Notes: generated by a model from the letters alone, not told the origin. A stretch of 64,000 nt of DNA from Candidatus Omnitrophota bacterium (GCA_003598175.1 QZKN01000141.1:1-64000); one strand, 5' to 3'. Shown: positions 53,608 through 62,756, numbered from the stretch's first letter. Made by a program: numbers and translations.

Positions 53608-55027
53608 GATCGCTGTGCACGGCCAGTTCATACCCCAACCCGATAGAGTGTTCACACAGTTGAATATTCTCACGAATCTGATCGAGAAACTCCTCCACGC
53701 ATTTCTGCGATGCCTTCTTTGGAGGATTCGGATCGTTGACCGCTTCCAGGAAATAGGAATCGGCAATCCGTTCCCAGCATTCGTGAAAGATTTCCGACGA
53801 ATCGAAATAATCCAGGCCAACCACGTGATCGCCGCTGCAAACCAGCACTCCCGCCGTCTCTGGCGGCAGTACAATTGTTTTTCGATATTCGTCTATCCGT
53901 TCTTCGCAGAATTGATAACCGTCGGTAATCGAATCCGTGGCGGATGAGGCTTTCATGGCGTGCAGTTGAGCGGAGACTTCCTCCCACACTTCTCCCTGAT
54001 CGCTTCTGGCTTCTCCTGTGTGCAGCCGGCATTCCTGAACCGAGCGCAATTTCTTGCCTCGGAGTTTGGGATGCGCGTAAAAAGCGGATTGAAATTTTCG
54101 TGAGGCATACCGCCACCGTCCCCGTTCCACGCAGCTGACCGGAATGCGGGTGGATTGATGCGCGGCAACGATGATCGTGATGTTGATTACTCGGTTCTGT
54201 TTGGCGCCGATGAGGATTTCTCCTTCCGGCGCAAGAACCGGTTTGTCGCCGCGATTGTGCAGCAACAATTCATGCACCTGACCTTCCTCGGACGCTTCTT
54301 CGATTTCCACCACTCCCATTTCCAACGCCTTTTTTAGCAATACATAATTCCCTGTTGCACCGTTCAGTTTGCCGAACGGAAACAGCGTCAGATTCCGGTA
54401 ATGAATCCCTTCCCCCACTTTCAACCGGCGCAATTGTTCCCGGATTTTTTCGATCACGTTTTCACTATGCTGCCTCCGGATTTCTTCCGCTTTGAACGGG
54501 AATAGCGACAACAACAATTGCGTTTCCGGCAGGACATCCCGGCTGATCAACCGATGCAACCGTTCTTGTAATCCATGAATAACGGCAGGATCGGAAAAGC
54601 CCGGGAGTTTCAAAAACGATTCGAGAATGATCTCCCGGATGGCCTCAATGGCCGTGCCGGGCGATGGATTCGTTTCCAGGATCGAAAATCCCTTTTGACA
54701 CAGATACAACTTGATGATCAATGGAGAGCCATGATGCCGAACCCGCGGATGAGGGGAGAACGTGTTGGGAACCGCTCCCTCGATAAGCACTTTTCCCTGA
54801 TCGATCAGCGGCGCCAGCCAGCGCGTGATTTCTCTCGGGACAAATCCCACATCCTTGAAATCCGGATTCCTGACTCGGATTGCATTGGCGTCATGCTGAT
54901 TGTCCGGATCGCGCTCGAATGAGACTTCTTCTCCCGCCTGTACATTGTCCTCGACGTATTGCATCCCCACGATTCGGGTCTGAAACTCGCCCAGGTATAG
55001 GTTTTGGTGTTGTGTCGCAGATTTCAT
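53537..55027 (-). CDS. HIRAN domain + ARPP-1-type domain protein, ~496 aa
   Basis: The N-terminal HIRAN domain (residues ~10-110: QTRIVGMQYVEDNVQAGEEV, FERDPDNQHDANAIRVR, VGFVPREITRWLAPLID) has the D-x-x-N-x-x-D-x-x-A-I pattern of domains that bind DNA ends or damaged DNA. A helical middle follows. The C-terminal half has the ARPP-1 (DUF6569)-like core: HNRGDKPVLAPEGEILIGAKQNR with STRIPVSCVERGRWRY, ending GAGVWYADSLCHLTVV. Molecular function unknown. ATG 55027 has GAAAGGA 9 bases upstream. It lies between a small gene and the kinase module on the same strand, so it may be part of the same response. Confidence 0.75.
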   Translation of the reverse strand: MKSATQHQNLYLGEFQTRIVGMQYVEDNVQAGEEVSFERDPDNQHDANAIRVRNPDFKDVGFVPREITRWLAPLIDQGKVLIEGAVPNTFSPHPRVRHHGSPLIIKLYLCQKGFSILETNPSPGTAIEAIREIILESFLKLPGFSDPAVIHGLQERLHRLISRDVLPETQLLLSLFPFKAEEIRRQHSENVIEKIREQLRRLKVGEGIHYRNLTLFPFGKLNGATGNYVLLKKALEMGVVEIEEASEEGQVHELLLHNRGDKPVLAPEGEILIGAKQNRVINITIIVAAHQSTRIPVSCVERGRWRYASRKFQSAFYAHPKLRGKKLRSVQECRLHTGEARSDQGEVWEEVSAQLHAMKASSATDSITDGYQFCEERIDEYRKTIVLPPETAGVLVCSGDHVVGLDYFDSSEIFHECWERIADSYFLEAVNDPNPPKKASQKCVEEFLDQIRENIQLCEHSIGLGYELAVHSDRIAGAGVWYADSLCHLTVVPSEK

Positions 55028-55097
55028 CGGTTTTTTCCTTTCTTGCAGAAGCAATAACGAATAGTGAATGCGAAGCATTGCTGTTTTCTGTTGCTGG

Positions 55098-55481
55098 TTA
55101 CGAAATCATTTTGGCGAACGAGTGATCCACCCAGGCAACGTTGGCTTTCGACTGTGGATTCGGGGTATACGTTGTCACCCATGCGTATTCCCCGCTGTTT
55201 TCCGTTTTGGATATGACGGCGATGAGTTCATTGCCCAATTCCGGAAGCAGAAAATACCACGAAGGGATTCCCTGTTGTTGCCGTTGCTTGAAGCCCGGTC
55301 GATACCCGCGTTCCATCATTTCCTCAAAACGCAATTGCCGGCTCTCGCAGAATCGTGAAAACGCCTCGTCGGTTTCGAATTCCCGCCCGGCGTATTCCCG
55401 CAACCGCGCCAGCGCATGACGGGAAATGGTGAATTCCCGTGCATTTCCAAGTTTTAAAAACCGCGTTCCATTGATCGCCAT
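55098..55481 (-). CDS. Small protein of unknown function, 127 aa
   Basis: Not recognised. Contains FTISRHALARLREYAG, a His-Ala-Leu-x-Arg motif also found in some small RNase-like toxins, then YFLLPELGNELIAVISK and AWVDHSF; this is too little to assign a fold. ATG 55481 is preceded by GGAGGAAATAAAA, an excellent ribosome-binding site; upstream in-frame starts are not needed. A sigma-54-type promoter candidate stands 49 bp upstream. Probably the first gene of the transcript that also carries the HIRAN gene (70-bp gap). Confidence 0.65.
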   Translation of the reverse strand: MAINGTRFLKLGNAREFTISRHALARLREYAGREFETDEAFSRFCESRQLRFEEMMERGYRPGFKQRQQQGIPSWYFLLPELGNELIAVISKTENSGEYAWVTTYTPNPQSKANVAWVDHSFAKMIS

Positions 55482-55529
55482 TTTTATTTCCTCCAGCCTG
55501 TTTTTCACGCTTCCGACGCCATCGGTTCT

Positions 55530-55546
55530 ATCAAGAACGATGCCAA
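55530..55546 (-). promoter_or_regulatory. Candidate sigma-54 (-24/-12) promoter
   Basis: Minus strand TTGGCATCGTTCTTGAT: GG at -24, ten bases, then GA where GC is the consensus. It matches TTGGCA-N-TTG well; the one mismatch is at the -12 C. It is 49 bp upstream of the 127-aa gene and downstream of a sigma-54 activator gene on the same strand. No second good site was found in front of the kinase gene. Confidence 0.45.
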
Positions 55547-55715
55547 GTTGCGGATGGAGAATGATAGATATTGTTAAGTGACTGATTTTGTTTCAGTTAG
55601 AGATTGTGAAATTAGATAGAGGGAAATTATACAAGGGAGATAAAAACGAAGGCGCAAACAATCAATTATTGATGGGGACTATTCAGAAAATGATCGAACG
55701 CGAGGTAAAAATCGA

Positions 55716-57263
55716 TCAGTCGGAAAGCCACTTTTTCAGCGTATTTTTTGAAACCTTCAACGCGTCCGCCGTACGCGTGATATTCCCGTCAAACAGCTTC
55801 AACACATGCCGCATATAGGATTTTCGAATCTCCTCTTCCGGAAGCGCTTCGTTGATCGACTCCGGCCGAAATATCTTATAATCGCGGAGGATTTCTTTCG
55901 GCAGCCGGTGATGAGGATCGCCGGAGGAATGTTCGATCTCTTCGTTCAACACCTCTCGCACCGGCATTTTCATATAGGCCGCGCGCTTGAGGATATTGAT
56001 GAATTCTCGAATATTTCCCGGCCAGGAATGGTTGTTGATGGCTTTCCAATCCGCCGGCGATAAATCCAACGGATGGCCTTTTTTCTTTAAATCATACATC
56101 ACGCTCCGGGCAATGGTTTTCATGTCGTCCCGTCGTTCCATCAAGGACGGCGCCCGCAACGTCAACACGTTCAGCCGATGGTACAAATCCATACGAAAAC
56201 GTCCGTCGCGAATCATGGACGGCACATCCTGATTGGTGGCGGCGATGATGCGTACATGAACCGTATGCGATTTCATCGTCCCCAGCGGCGTGATGGTTCC
56301 TTCTTCCAACACCCGCAAGAGTTGGGTTTGGACGGGTAAAGGCAATTCCGCCACTTCATCCAAAAACAAGGTTCCGCCATCCGCCGTTTCGAACGCGCCC
56401 GCTCGGCTTTCCGTGGCGCCCGTATACGCACCGGCGATGTGTCCGAACAACCGGTCATGAGCCAAATCCGCATTCGTGCTGAGAATGGCGCAATTCACGG
56501 ATACAAACAGACCTTCCCGCTTACCGACCTCGTGCAGCAATCGCGCCGCGATTTCTTTTCCCGATCCGGTCGGCCCCAAAACCAGAACCGGCTCTTCCAA
56601 CGGCCCCAGGCGTTTGATCAACGAACGCAGCTGTTTCATCGCCTTGCTGTTGCCGAGAGGGACGCCTGATTTCCCATACTTGCGATAGGATTCGACTTCT
56701 TCCCGATCCGCCTCCGTGAAGGGAACCAAACCGGCCACTTTTCGGATCACATGAACGTAACTGTTTCGATCTTCATATTTGAAATAACGATGCGCGCCGG
56801 CTTCGATCAGATCATGCCAGATTTGCTCTTCGTCGGATCGTTTCATCGATGAATCAACATATTGTTCGGCGAGTATACGCAGCAAATCTGTGGTTGGATT
56901 GGTTGGGAGTTTCAGATGGTTGAAGATCAACTCCGTATTGCTTCGATATTCCTGAAAAATGGGCTTGCAGACTTTCCGTAACGAATCGGCGTACTCGTCC
57001 AGATACGTTCTGCCGCAATACCAGAACACGGAACGCTTTTTCCGTTTCAGTTCCCCCAACGCACGAATCACGCTCTTCAGATTTTCAAAAATACCCACTC
57101 CGCAAATGTGAATGATTTCCGGAACCTTTTCATATCCGATGATTTCTTCCAACGCCATATCCATGCGTCTGGCGCTGGTGATGACAATCTGCAGTTTCGG
57201 ATTTTTCTGCAACACCATTGCGGCCGCACATGCGCCGTCTGTTCCATGAGAGGTTATGATCAT
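55716..57263 (-). CDS. Sigma-54-dependent transcriptional activator with DHH-like N-terminal domain
   Basis: 515 aa. The central AAA+ domain has Walker A GPTGSGKE, the sigma-54 contact loop GAYTGA, Walker B GGTLFLDEVAEL and an Arg-finger region (RFRMDLYHRLNV). The C-terminal Fis-type helix-turn-helix is NITRTADALKVSKNTLKKWL. The ~200-residue N-terminal sensor begins MIITSHGTDGACAAAMVL, resembling the first motif of DHH phosphoesterases, followed by IIHICGVGIFENL and VFWYCGRTYLDEY where those enzymes have catalytic Asp and DHH; the catalytic residues are missing. It may bind a nucleotide or oligonucleotide ligand (compare the CARF sensor of RtcR). Likely regulator of the downstream island genes. 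Confidence 0.87.
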   Translation of the reverse strand: MIITSHGTDGACAAAMVLQKNPKLQIVITSARRMDMALEEIIGYEKVPEIIHICGVGIFENLKSVIRALGELKRKKRSVFWYCGRTYLDEYADSLRKVCKPIFQEYRSNTELIFNHLKLPTNPTTDLLRILAEQYVDSSMKRSDEEQIWHDLIEAGAHRYFKYEDRNSYVHVIRKVAGLVPFTEADREEVESYRKYGKSGVPLGNSKAMKQLRSLIKRLGPLEEPVLVLGPTGSGKEIAARLLHEVGKREGLFVSVNCAILSTNADLAHDRLFGHIAGAYTGATESRAGAFETADGGTLFLDEVAELPLPVQTQLLRVLEEGTITPLGTMKSHTVHVRIIAATNQDVPSMIRDGRFRMDLYHRLNVLTLRAPSLMERRDDMKTIARSVMYDLKKKGHPLDLSPADWKAINNHSWPGNIREFINILKRAAYMKMPVREVLNEEIEHSSGDPHHRLPKEILRDYKIFRPESINEALPEEEIRKSYMRHVLKLFDGNITRTADALKVSKNTLKKWLSD

Positions 57264-57712
57264 GTTTTTACAGTTCCCATTTCACCCAAAAGACATCTGA
57301 TAATTTGGTGTAGTCTTTATTTCATGTTTTTGATTTATCGATTTCAATTAATGGATCTGCCAGTTCGCCAAGAGATTTGAAGGAATTTTGCCTTAATCAC
57401 AGTACAAATTCAATTCTTGTGCCCTTTTTCCGAATGTCAGGCAAATCACACGTTCTCTCGCATAGGATTCCATCAACAACGTACATTATTTTTATCCGTA
57501 TCTTAAATAAAGTTTTCGAATAAGACAAGGAAAAAAGAGAAAGAAATCGGGCAAAATCATTGACCGACTCAAAATCTTCTCAATTCGGCCAAAGCGGCAG
57601 GACGCCGGCATTTTTTTTAGATGCAGCCAAAGGATTTACAGGTAGTGGAAATATCTATATAAACACGAATAGTGTATTGTAATGTAACGGTTATGTCGCT
57701 GGAGGATATTTC
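57264..57712. other. 449-bp AT-rich gap between divergent genes
   Basis: Separates the sigma-54 activator (minus) from the aminopeptidase gene (plus) and must hold both promoters. TTGACC at 57561 is a possible -35 without a clear -10 partner. GGAGG stands 9 bases before the aminopeptidase ATG. No ORF or RNA gene recognised. Confidence 0.5.
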
Positions 57713-60307
57713 ATGAATTTAGTCCGCTATTGGATTCGTTTATTGTTCATCGCGTGTTTATTCGCCGATTTCACCGCTGGATTTCCCGATCATGCGGCAT
57801 CTGCTTTTCCACCAAAACTGAAAGACGACGCGTATCCTCGTCATTATCGACCCGACCGTAGCGTCGATTTTGAGCATATGCGGCTGGAAATCAAAGTTTT
57901 CATGAGTGAAAAACGGATCGAAGGTACGATTCATTACCGTTTCCGACCGTTACACGACAACGTCCGGCAAATCCGCTTCGACGCCGAGGAAATGAAAATC
58001 CAAGCGGTACAATCGCCATCCGGGCGGGACGTCAAATGGAATCACGCGGACAATGCGCTGCATGTCACCTTCCCTGCTCCGCTTGCTTACGGTCAGGAAA
58101 CGGAAATCGCCATTCAATACGCCGCTTCCCCGGCGGAGGGGATGTATTTCACCGACTCGAAACACGTGTATCCGCAGAATCCGGATCAACTGTATACCCT
58201 GGTCGAGCCCTATTGGAGTTCGCGCTGGTATCCGTGTGTGGATTATCCCAACGACCGCATGGTGACCGAAATGATTGTCACCGCGCCGAAAGAATTCGAT
58301 ACATTATCCAATGGATTGCTGGTGAAATCCATTGAATCCGGCGAATGGCGCACGGATCATTGGAAACAAGAGATTCCGCACGTGGTTTATCTCGTCAGCC
58401 TGGTCGTCGGCAAATTCGATGTCGTGAAAGACGAGTGGCGGGGCGTTCCGGTGGAGTATTACGTGGAAAAAGGCCGCGGCGCGGATGCGCGGCCGAGCAT
58501 GGGCAAAACGCCGGAAATGATCGAATGCTTCAGCAATTATTATGGCTGTCCCTATCCTTACGAAAAATACGCGCAGGTCGCGGTTCGTTACTTCGGCGCG
58601 GGCGGGATGGAGCACACGACGGCGACGACCCTGCACGAATTCGCGGTGATCGACGAGGAAGCGCGGCTGGATCACGACGAGGATTGGCTGATCGCGCACG
58701 AATTGGCGCATCAATGGTTCGGCGACTACGTAACCTGCAAATCGTGGGGAGAATTGTGGCTGAACGAAGGCTTTGCGACCTACAGCGAATGCATCTGGGC
58801 GGAGCATGTCGGCGGTAGGGACCTTTATCTCGATCATTTGTGGGATGATATGAAGAGTTATATCGGCTCTTCCCGCCATTATACCCGCGCCATCGTCACC
58901 AATCAGTTCGACGATGCCGACGAAATGTTCGATTCGCATTCCTACCCGAAAGCGGGATGTGTGCTGCACATGCTGCGAGATCAACTCGGCGACGTATTGT
59001 TCCGTAAATGTCTGTCCAATTATTTATCCCGATTCGCGCCCGGCCTGGTCGACACGGATGATTTCATGGAAATCATCGAAGAAACCACCGGTCGCCCGAT
59101 GGATCGGTTTTTCGAGCAGTGGATTTACCGTCCCGGCCATCCTAAAATCCAAGTCACGCACGAATGGCTGCCGGAAAGCAAACGTGTCAAACTGACGGTG
59201 AAACAAACGCAAACCAGGGCCGAAGGCGAACCGCCGTTCGCGTTTCCGCTGGAAGTGGAAATCGATTCCGCCTCGGAATCCATCCGCCAGACCTTCGAGA
59301 TCACGAAATTGAACGAAACCCTTTTTCTTGCCGGCGAGGAAGCGCCCAAAAGCGTCGTGATCGATCCGTTCCTTCGCGTACTGATGGAAGTCGAGCACGA
59401 GAAGTCGGAAGACATGCTGCTGCACGACCTGCAATACGGTTCCTCGGTTATCGTGAAGATGAAAGCGATTCAGGCGCTGGCGCAAAAAACGTCGGGACGG
59501 GTGATCGATGCCTTGATCCATGCGTTGAATCACAACCATTTCTGGCGGATTCAGGAAGAAGCGGCGTATGCACTTAGCAAAATTCATTTCGGCAAGGCGC
59601 GCAAAGCGCTGTTGGATGCCTGCAATCACCCAAATCCAAAAATCCGACGCGCGGTAGTCTCTTCGCTGGGTAAATATTATAAAAACAATGAAGTGAACGA
59701 AGCGTTGAAACATGTATATAAAAACGATGACAGCATCCACGTCATTGCCGAGGCTGTTCGTTCACTCAGCCGCAATCGCGCGGAAGGTGTATATACCTTA
59801 CTCCGCGGCGGTTTGGAGCGGGAATCCTACCGTTACAGAATCCGGCTGGCGGCTCTCGACGCCTTGGTGGATTTGGATGAAGCGAAAGTGTATCCTGCTC
59901 TCGTGAAATTCGCGGATGATCCCTATCCCCGAAACGTTCGCACTTCTGCCATGCGCGGCATGGGAAAATTGGCTTATAAAACGAAACGCAATAACAAGGA
60001 AACACTCGATCTACTCCTGAAATATATGAATTCTCCCGCCGAATCGATCCGCGACGCCGCCATCGACGGATTGCGAGCCTTGCGCGATGAAAACGCGATC
60101 CCACCGCTGCAGCGAATCGCCGACGATGACCCGAATAAACACATTCGGGAACAGGCGCAGTCCGCAATCAATGCAATTCGGCAGGAACGGGGGAGTGAAT
60201 TATCCGCCGAGAATGCGAAAAAAGTGGAGGAATTGGAGAAAAAAATAGAAAAACTACATGATACGATGAAGGAATTAACTCAAAAAATCGATGACCTTTC
60301 TCAATAA
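57713..60307 (+). CDS. M1-family zinc aminopeptidase with C-terminal HEAT repeats
   Basis: 864 aa, with a signal peptide (LLFIACLFADFTAG), so probably periplasmic or secreted. Catalytic zinc motif HELAH at 329-333, with the third ligand Glu352 in WLNEGFATYSE. The exopeptidase motif G-x-M-E-N appears as GGMEHTTATT, with His in place of the usual Asn. After the M1 core (~1-560) come HEAT/PBS-type repeats (~570-830: VIDALIHALNHNHFWRIQEEA, ALLDACNHPNPKIRRAVVSSL and others). The last ~40 residues form a charged coiled coil. HEAT repeats probably mediate protein contacts. ATG 57713 has CTGGAGGATATTTC upstream. Confidence 0.9.
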   Translation: MNLVRYWIRLLFIACLFADFTAGFPDHAASAFPPKLKDDAYPRHYRPDRSVDFEHMRLEIKVFMSEKRIEGTIHYRFRPLHDNVRQIRFDAEEMKIQAVQSPSGRDVKWNHADNALHVTFPAPLAYGQETEIAIQYAASPAEGMYFTDSKHVYPQNPDQLYTLVEPYWSSRWYPCVDYPNDRMVTEMIVTAPKEFDTLSNGLLVKSIESGEWRTDHWKQEIPHVVYLVSLVVGKFDVVKDEWRGVPVEYYVEKGRGADARPSMGKTPEMIECFSNYYGCPYPYEKYAQVAVRYFGAGGMEHTTATTLHEFAVIDEEARLDHDEDWLIAHELAHQWFGDYVTCKSWGELWLNEGFATYSECIWAEHVGGRDLYLDHLWDDMKSYIGSSRHYTRAIVTNQFDDADEMFDSHSYPKAGCVLHMLRDQLGDVLFRKCLSNYLSRFAPGLVDTDDFMEIIEETTGRPMDRFFEQWIYRPGHPKIQVTHEWLPESKRVKLTVKQTQTRAEGEPPFAFPLEVEIDSASESIRQTFEITKLNETLFLAGEEAPKSVVIDPFLRVLMEVEHEKSEDMLLHDLQYGSSVIVKMKAIQALAQKTSGRVIDALIHALNHNHFWRIQEEAAYALSKIHFGKARKALLDACNHPNPKIRRAVVSSLGKYYKNNEVNEALKHVYKNDDSIHVIAEAVRSLSRNRAEGVYTLLRGGLERESYRYRIRLAALDALVDLDEAKVYPALVKFADDPYPRNVRTSAMRGMGKLAYKTKRNNKETLDLLLKYMNSPAESIRDAAIDGLRALRDENAIPPLQRIADDDPNKHIREQAQSAINAIRQERGSELSAENAKKVEELEKKIEKLHDTMKELTQKIDDLSQ

Positions 60308-60349
60308 ACAGTTTGAACATACTCCTGTGCGCGAAGTGGATCGGACTTG

Positions 60350-60798
60350 CTAAGACGCATTTGGGGGAGAAACATTTGAAATGTTTCCTTCATCCATGGC
60401 TATGTCAGCGATTAATGCAACCGGGTTAATTACGGTTAATTCCAACACGCGAGAGAAGTGACGTTCATTAGAAGTAAGAAGTGGCATATCATTCACAAGA
60501 CATGTAGCAGCAATAAACACGTCCTTTATCCCAATATTCTGGTTTTGGCTTATCAGCTCGGCATGCAATTTAGCCGCTCTTTTTGCTATACCACTATCAA
60601 ATGGCAAAACAGTCATCACTCCCAACAACGCCTGCTCGCCAATTTCCCTCTTTGCAAGAGAAACCCCAAAGAGAAGTTCGTAAACAGTAATGGCCGTAAT
60701 TCTTTGACTGCCTTTTCAACGGCTGACGCCCCTGGCTCTCGCCCTTTCAAATAATTAATGAGCACATCGGTATCTAAACAGAGTTGAGTTTTGTCCAT
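60350..60798 (-). pseudogene. VapC-type PIN toxin gene with a frameshift
   Basis: The N-terminal part MDKTQLCLDTDVLINYLKGR is in one frame. The rest (TVYELLFGVSLAKREIGEQ, then IKDVFIAATCLVNDMPLLTSNERHF) is in another. The switch lies near 60690-60705, at an AAA run. All four acidic PIN residues can still be found across the two frames, so a single indel has broken the gene (or it is a sequencing error). Overlaps the end of the antitoxin gene by about 25 bases, the normal vapBC arrangement. Confidence 0.8.
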
Positions 60799-61019
60799 TC
60801 CTGCCATTCTTGATTGAGATATTCTATCGCTGTATTAAATTTTTTGTCATCTTTTAATGTACCACGTAAGGCAAAAAATTGATCCAATGAAGTGATCCTT
60901 AAGGTTTGTCCTTCCAGGATCGTTTTGATCTCATCCCCTTCATTTAAATTAAGAGTTTTCATCAACCAATAGGGTAATGAAATAACATCCTCACTTGAGC
61001 TTTTCACAACCAGTACCAT
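60774..61019 (-). CDS. vapB: AbrB/MazE-type antitoxin (VapB-like)
   Basis: 81 aa with a SpoVT/AbrB-type DNA-binding fold: VVKSSSEDVISLPYWLMKTLNLNEGDEIKTILEGQ follows the usual 'strand, P-x-x-L, L-x-x-G-D, strand' pattern. The C-terminal part would bind the toxin. ATG 61019 has AGGAAG 6 bases upstream; a longer start at 61058 is unlikely. The partner toxin is frameshifted, so the module is probably inactive. Confidence 0.82.
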   Translation of the reverse strand: MVLVVKSSSEDVISLPYWLMKTLNLNEGDEIKTILEGQTLRITSLDQFFALRGTLKDDKKFNTAIEYLNQEWQEWTKLNSV

Positions 61020-61152
61020 AATCCACTTCCTGAAGCTACAGCAACCTGAAATAACCATTCTTAGGATTATACTCTAAATAATATATACGTATACTACATC
61101 AAGATAAAGCAAACAACAATGATCAAAAAAATCGTTCGTCTACGAGGCCATC

Positions 61153-61476
61153 ATGTTTTACAAACAAAAAATAACCAATTACAAACAACCGTTGGAAGGC
61201 GTCGAGTTCAAAACGCTGGTATATGGTGAAAATACCCTGCTGACCGAATTTCGCCTGAAAAAAGACAGTCAATTGCCGATCCACAAGCACGTGTACGAAC
61301 AGACCGGCTATTTGATTTCCGGCCGGCTTCAACTCAAAATCGGCGAGGAAACCATTCTGACGGAGCCGGGCGATGCGTGGTGTATACCCGCCAATATGGA
61401 GCATGGAGCGGCGATTCTAGAGGATTCGGTCGCGTTGGAAGTCTTCTCCCCGGCGAGAGAGGATTACTTGCCGTAG
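61153..61476 (+). CDS. Small cupin-domain protein
   Basis: 107-aa single-domain cupin. Cupin motif 1 is seen as PIHKHVYEQTGYLISGRLQL and motif 2 as EPGDAWCIPANMEHGA, with the metal-binding His/Glu residues (H-x-H, E, H) in place. Small cupins of this kind are sugar-phosphate isomerase-like, dioxygenase-like or simple ligand-binding proteins; the role cannot be read from the sequence. Stands alone, 58 bp before sucC. Confidence 0.88.
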   Translation: MFYKQKITNYKQPLEGVEFKTLVYGENTLLTEFRLKKDSQLPIHKHVYEQTGYLISGRLQLKIGEETILTEPGDAWCIPANMEHGAAILEDSVALEVFSPAREDYLP

Positions 61477-61534
61477 ATACACCTGCAAAAATGTGAAATA
61501 ATGATTGAATTTCAATTTGGAGGAGCAGTAATCC

Positions 61535-62695
61535 ATGAAAATTCACGAATATCAGGCAAAACGGATTCTGGAAAAATTCGATGTTCCGGTTCCGCGTGGC
61601 GAAACGGCCAATACGCCGGAAGAAGCGGAACAGATTTACAAGCGTTTGGGAACGGACGTGGTTGTGGTCAAGGCGCAGATTCACGCGGGTGGACGCGGCA
61701 AAGGCGGCGGCGTGAAATTGGCGCGTTCCGCAGCCGAGGCGCGCGATTTCGCCAAAGCCATGCTGGGAATGAAACTGGTTACCCACCAAACCGGGCCGGA
61801 AGGGAAAGAAGTGTTGAAGGTTCTGATCGAGGAAGGGCTTCCCATCAAGCAGGAATTATATATCGGCGTCGTGATCGACCGCGCCAGCGAATGTCCGGTG
61901 GTGATGGCATGCTCAGAAGGGGGTGTGGAGATCGAAGAAGTGGCATTCCGCTCGCCGGAAAAGATTTTAAAAGCGTATGTGGACCGCGCCGTCGGATTTT
62001 TACCGTTTCAGGCAAGAAGATTGGCTTACGGCATCGGTTTGAAGGGAAAAGAGGCGCAAGGTTGCGCATCGTTTCTATTGAAATTATATAAAGCGTTCGA
62101 ATCCTGCGACGCCTCGCTGGCGGAAATCAATCCGCTGGTGGTCACGAAAGACGAACGGGTGATCGCATTGGACGCGAAGATCAATTTCGACGATAATGCT
62201 CTCTTCCGACACAAGGATTTTCCGGTACTACGTGATTTGAGCGAGGAAGAACCGCTGGAAATCGAAGCATCCAAGTACGATTTGAATTATATCAAACTGG
62301 ACGGCGAAGTCGGTTGCATGGTCAATGGCGCAGGGCTGGCGATGGCGACGATGGATCTGGTGAAACTGGCGGGCTCCATGCCGGCGAACTTTCTCGACGT
62401 CGGGGGAACGGCCAGCGTCGAGCGGGTCGCCGCCGCGTTTCGCATTTTGATGTCCGATCCCAACGTCAAGGCCGTGCTCGTCAACATTTTCGGCGGCATC
62501 GTCCGTTGCGACCGGGTGGCGGGCGGAATCATCGAGGCCATGAAACATGTCGAAGTGAAAGTTCCCGTCGTCACCCGCCTGCAGGGAACCAACGCGGCGG
62601 AAGCGCGGGAATTGCTCAATCAATCCGACTTTCCCTTCCTCGTGGCCGAAGGTCTCGCCGAAGCCGCGAACAAAGTCGTGCAAAGCCTGAAATAA
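61535..62695 (+). CDS. sucC: Succinyl-CoA ligase beta subunit
   Basis: 386 aa, the ADP/GDP-binding beta subunit of the TCA-cycle enzyme. ATP-grasp N-terminal region KIHEYQAKRILEKFDVPVP, VVVKAQIHAGGRGKGGGVKL, SLAEINPLVV, and the C-terminal CoA-ligase region with GCMVNGAGLAMATMD, NFLDVGGTAS and LVNIFGGIVRCD. Normal length. AGGAGCAG lies 8-15 bases before ATG. The alpha-subunit gene sucD, usually directly downstream, is not here: a 320-bp gap and an unrelated permease follow. Confidence 0.96.
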   Translation: MKIHEYQAKRILEKFDVPVPRGETANTPEEAEQIYKRLGTDVVVVKAQIHAGGRGKGGGVKLARSAAEARDFAKAMLGMKLVTHQTGPEGKEVLKVLIEEGLPIKQELYIGVVIDRASECPVVMACSEGGVEIEEVAFRSPEKILKAYVDRAVGFLPFQARRLAYGIGLKGKEAQGCASFLLKLYKAFESCDASLAEINPLVVTKDERVIALDAKINFDDNALFRHKDFPVLRDLSEEEPLEIEASKYDLNYIKLDGEVGCMVNGAGLAMATMDLVKLAGSMPANFLDVGGTASVERVAAAFRILMSDPNVKAVLVNIFGGIVRCDRVAGGIIEAMKHVEVKVPVVTRLQGTNAAEARELLNQSDFPFLVAEGLAEAANKVVQSLK

Positions 62696-62721
62696 TTTTG
62701 GGCGAAAACCACCGTTACCAG

Positions 62722-62750
62722 TTGATACCTCCCCCCCCGCGTCGTATAAT
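62722..62750 (+). promoter_or_regulatory. Strong candidate sigma-70 promoter for the permease gene
   Basis: TTGATA (62722-62727), a 17-bp spacer with a run of eight C, then perfect TATAAT (62745-62750). The start of transcription would be near 62757, leaving a leader of about 258 nt before the permease ATG. Confidence 0.7.
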
Positions 62751-62756
62751 CGGCTT

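Noticed and set aside
55588-55818. Plus-strand ORF opposite the sigma-54 activator end
   Set aside because: No ribosome-binding site, no family features, and half of it is antisense to a clear gene.
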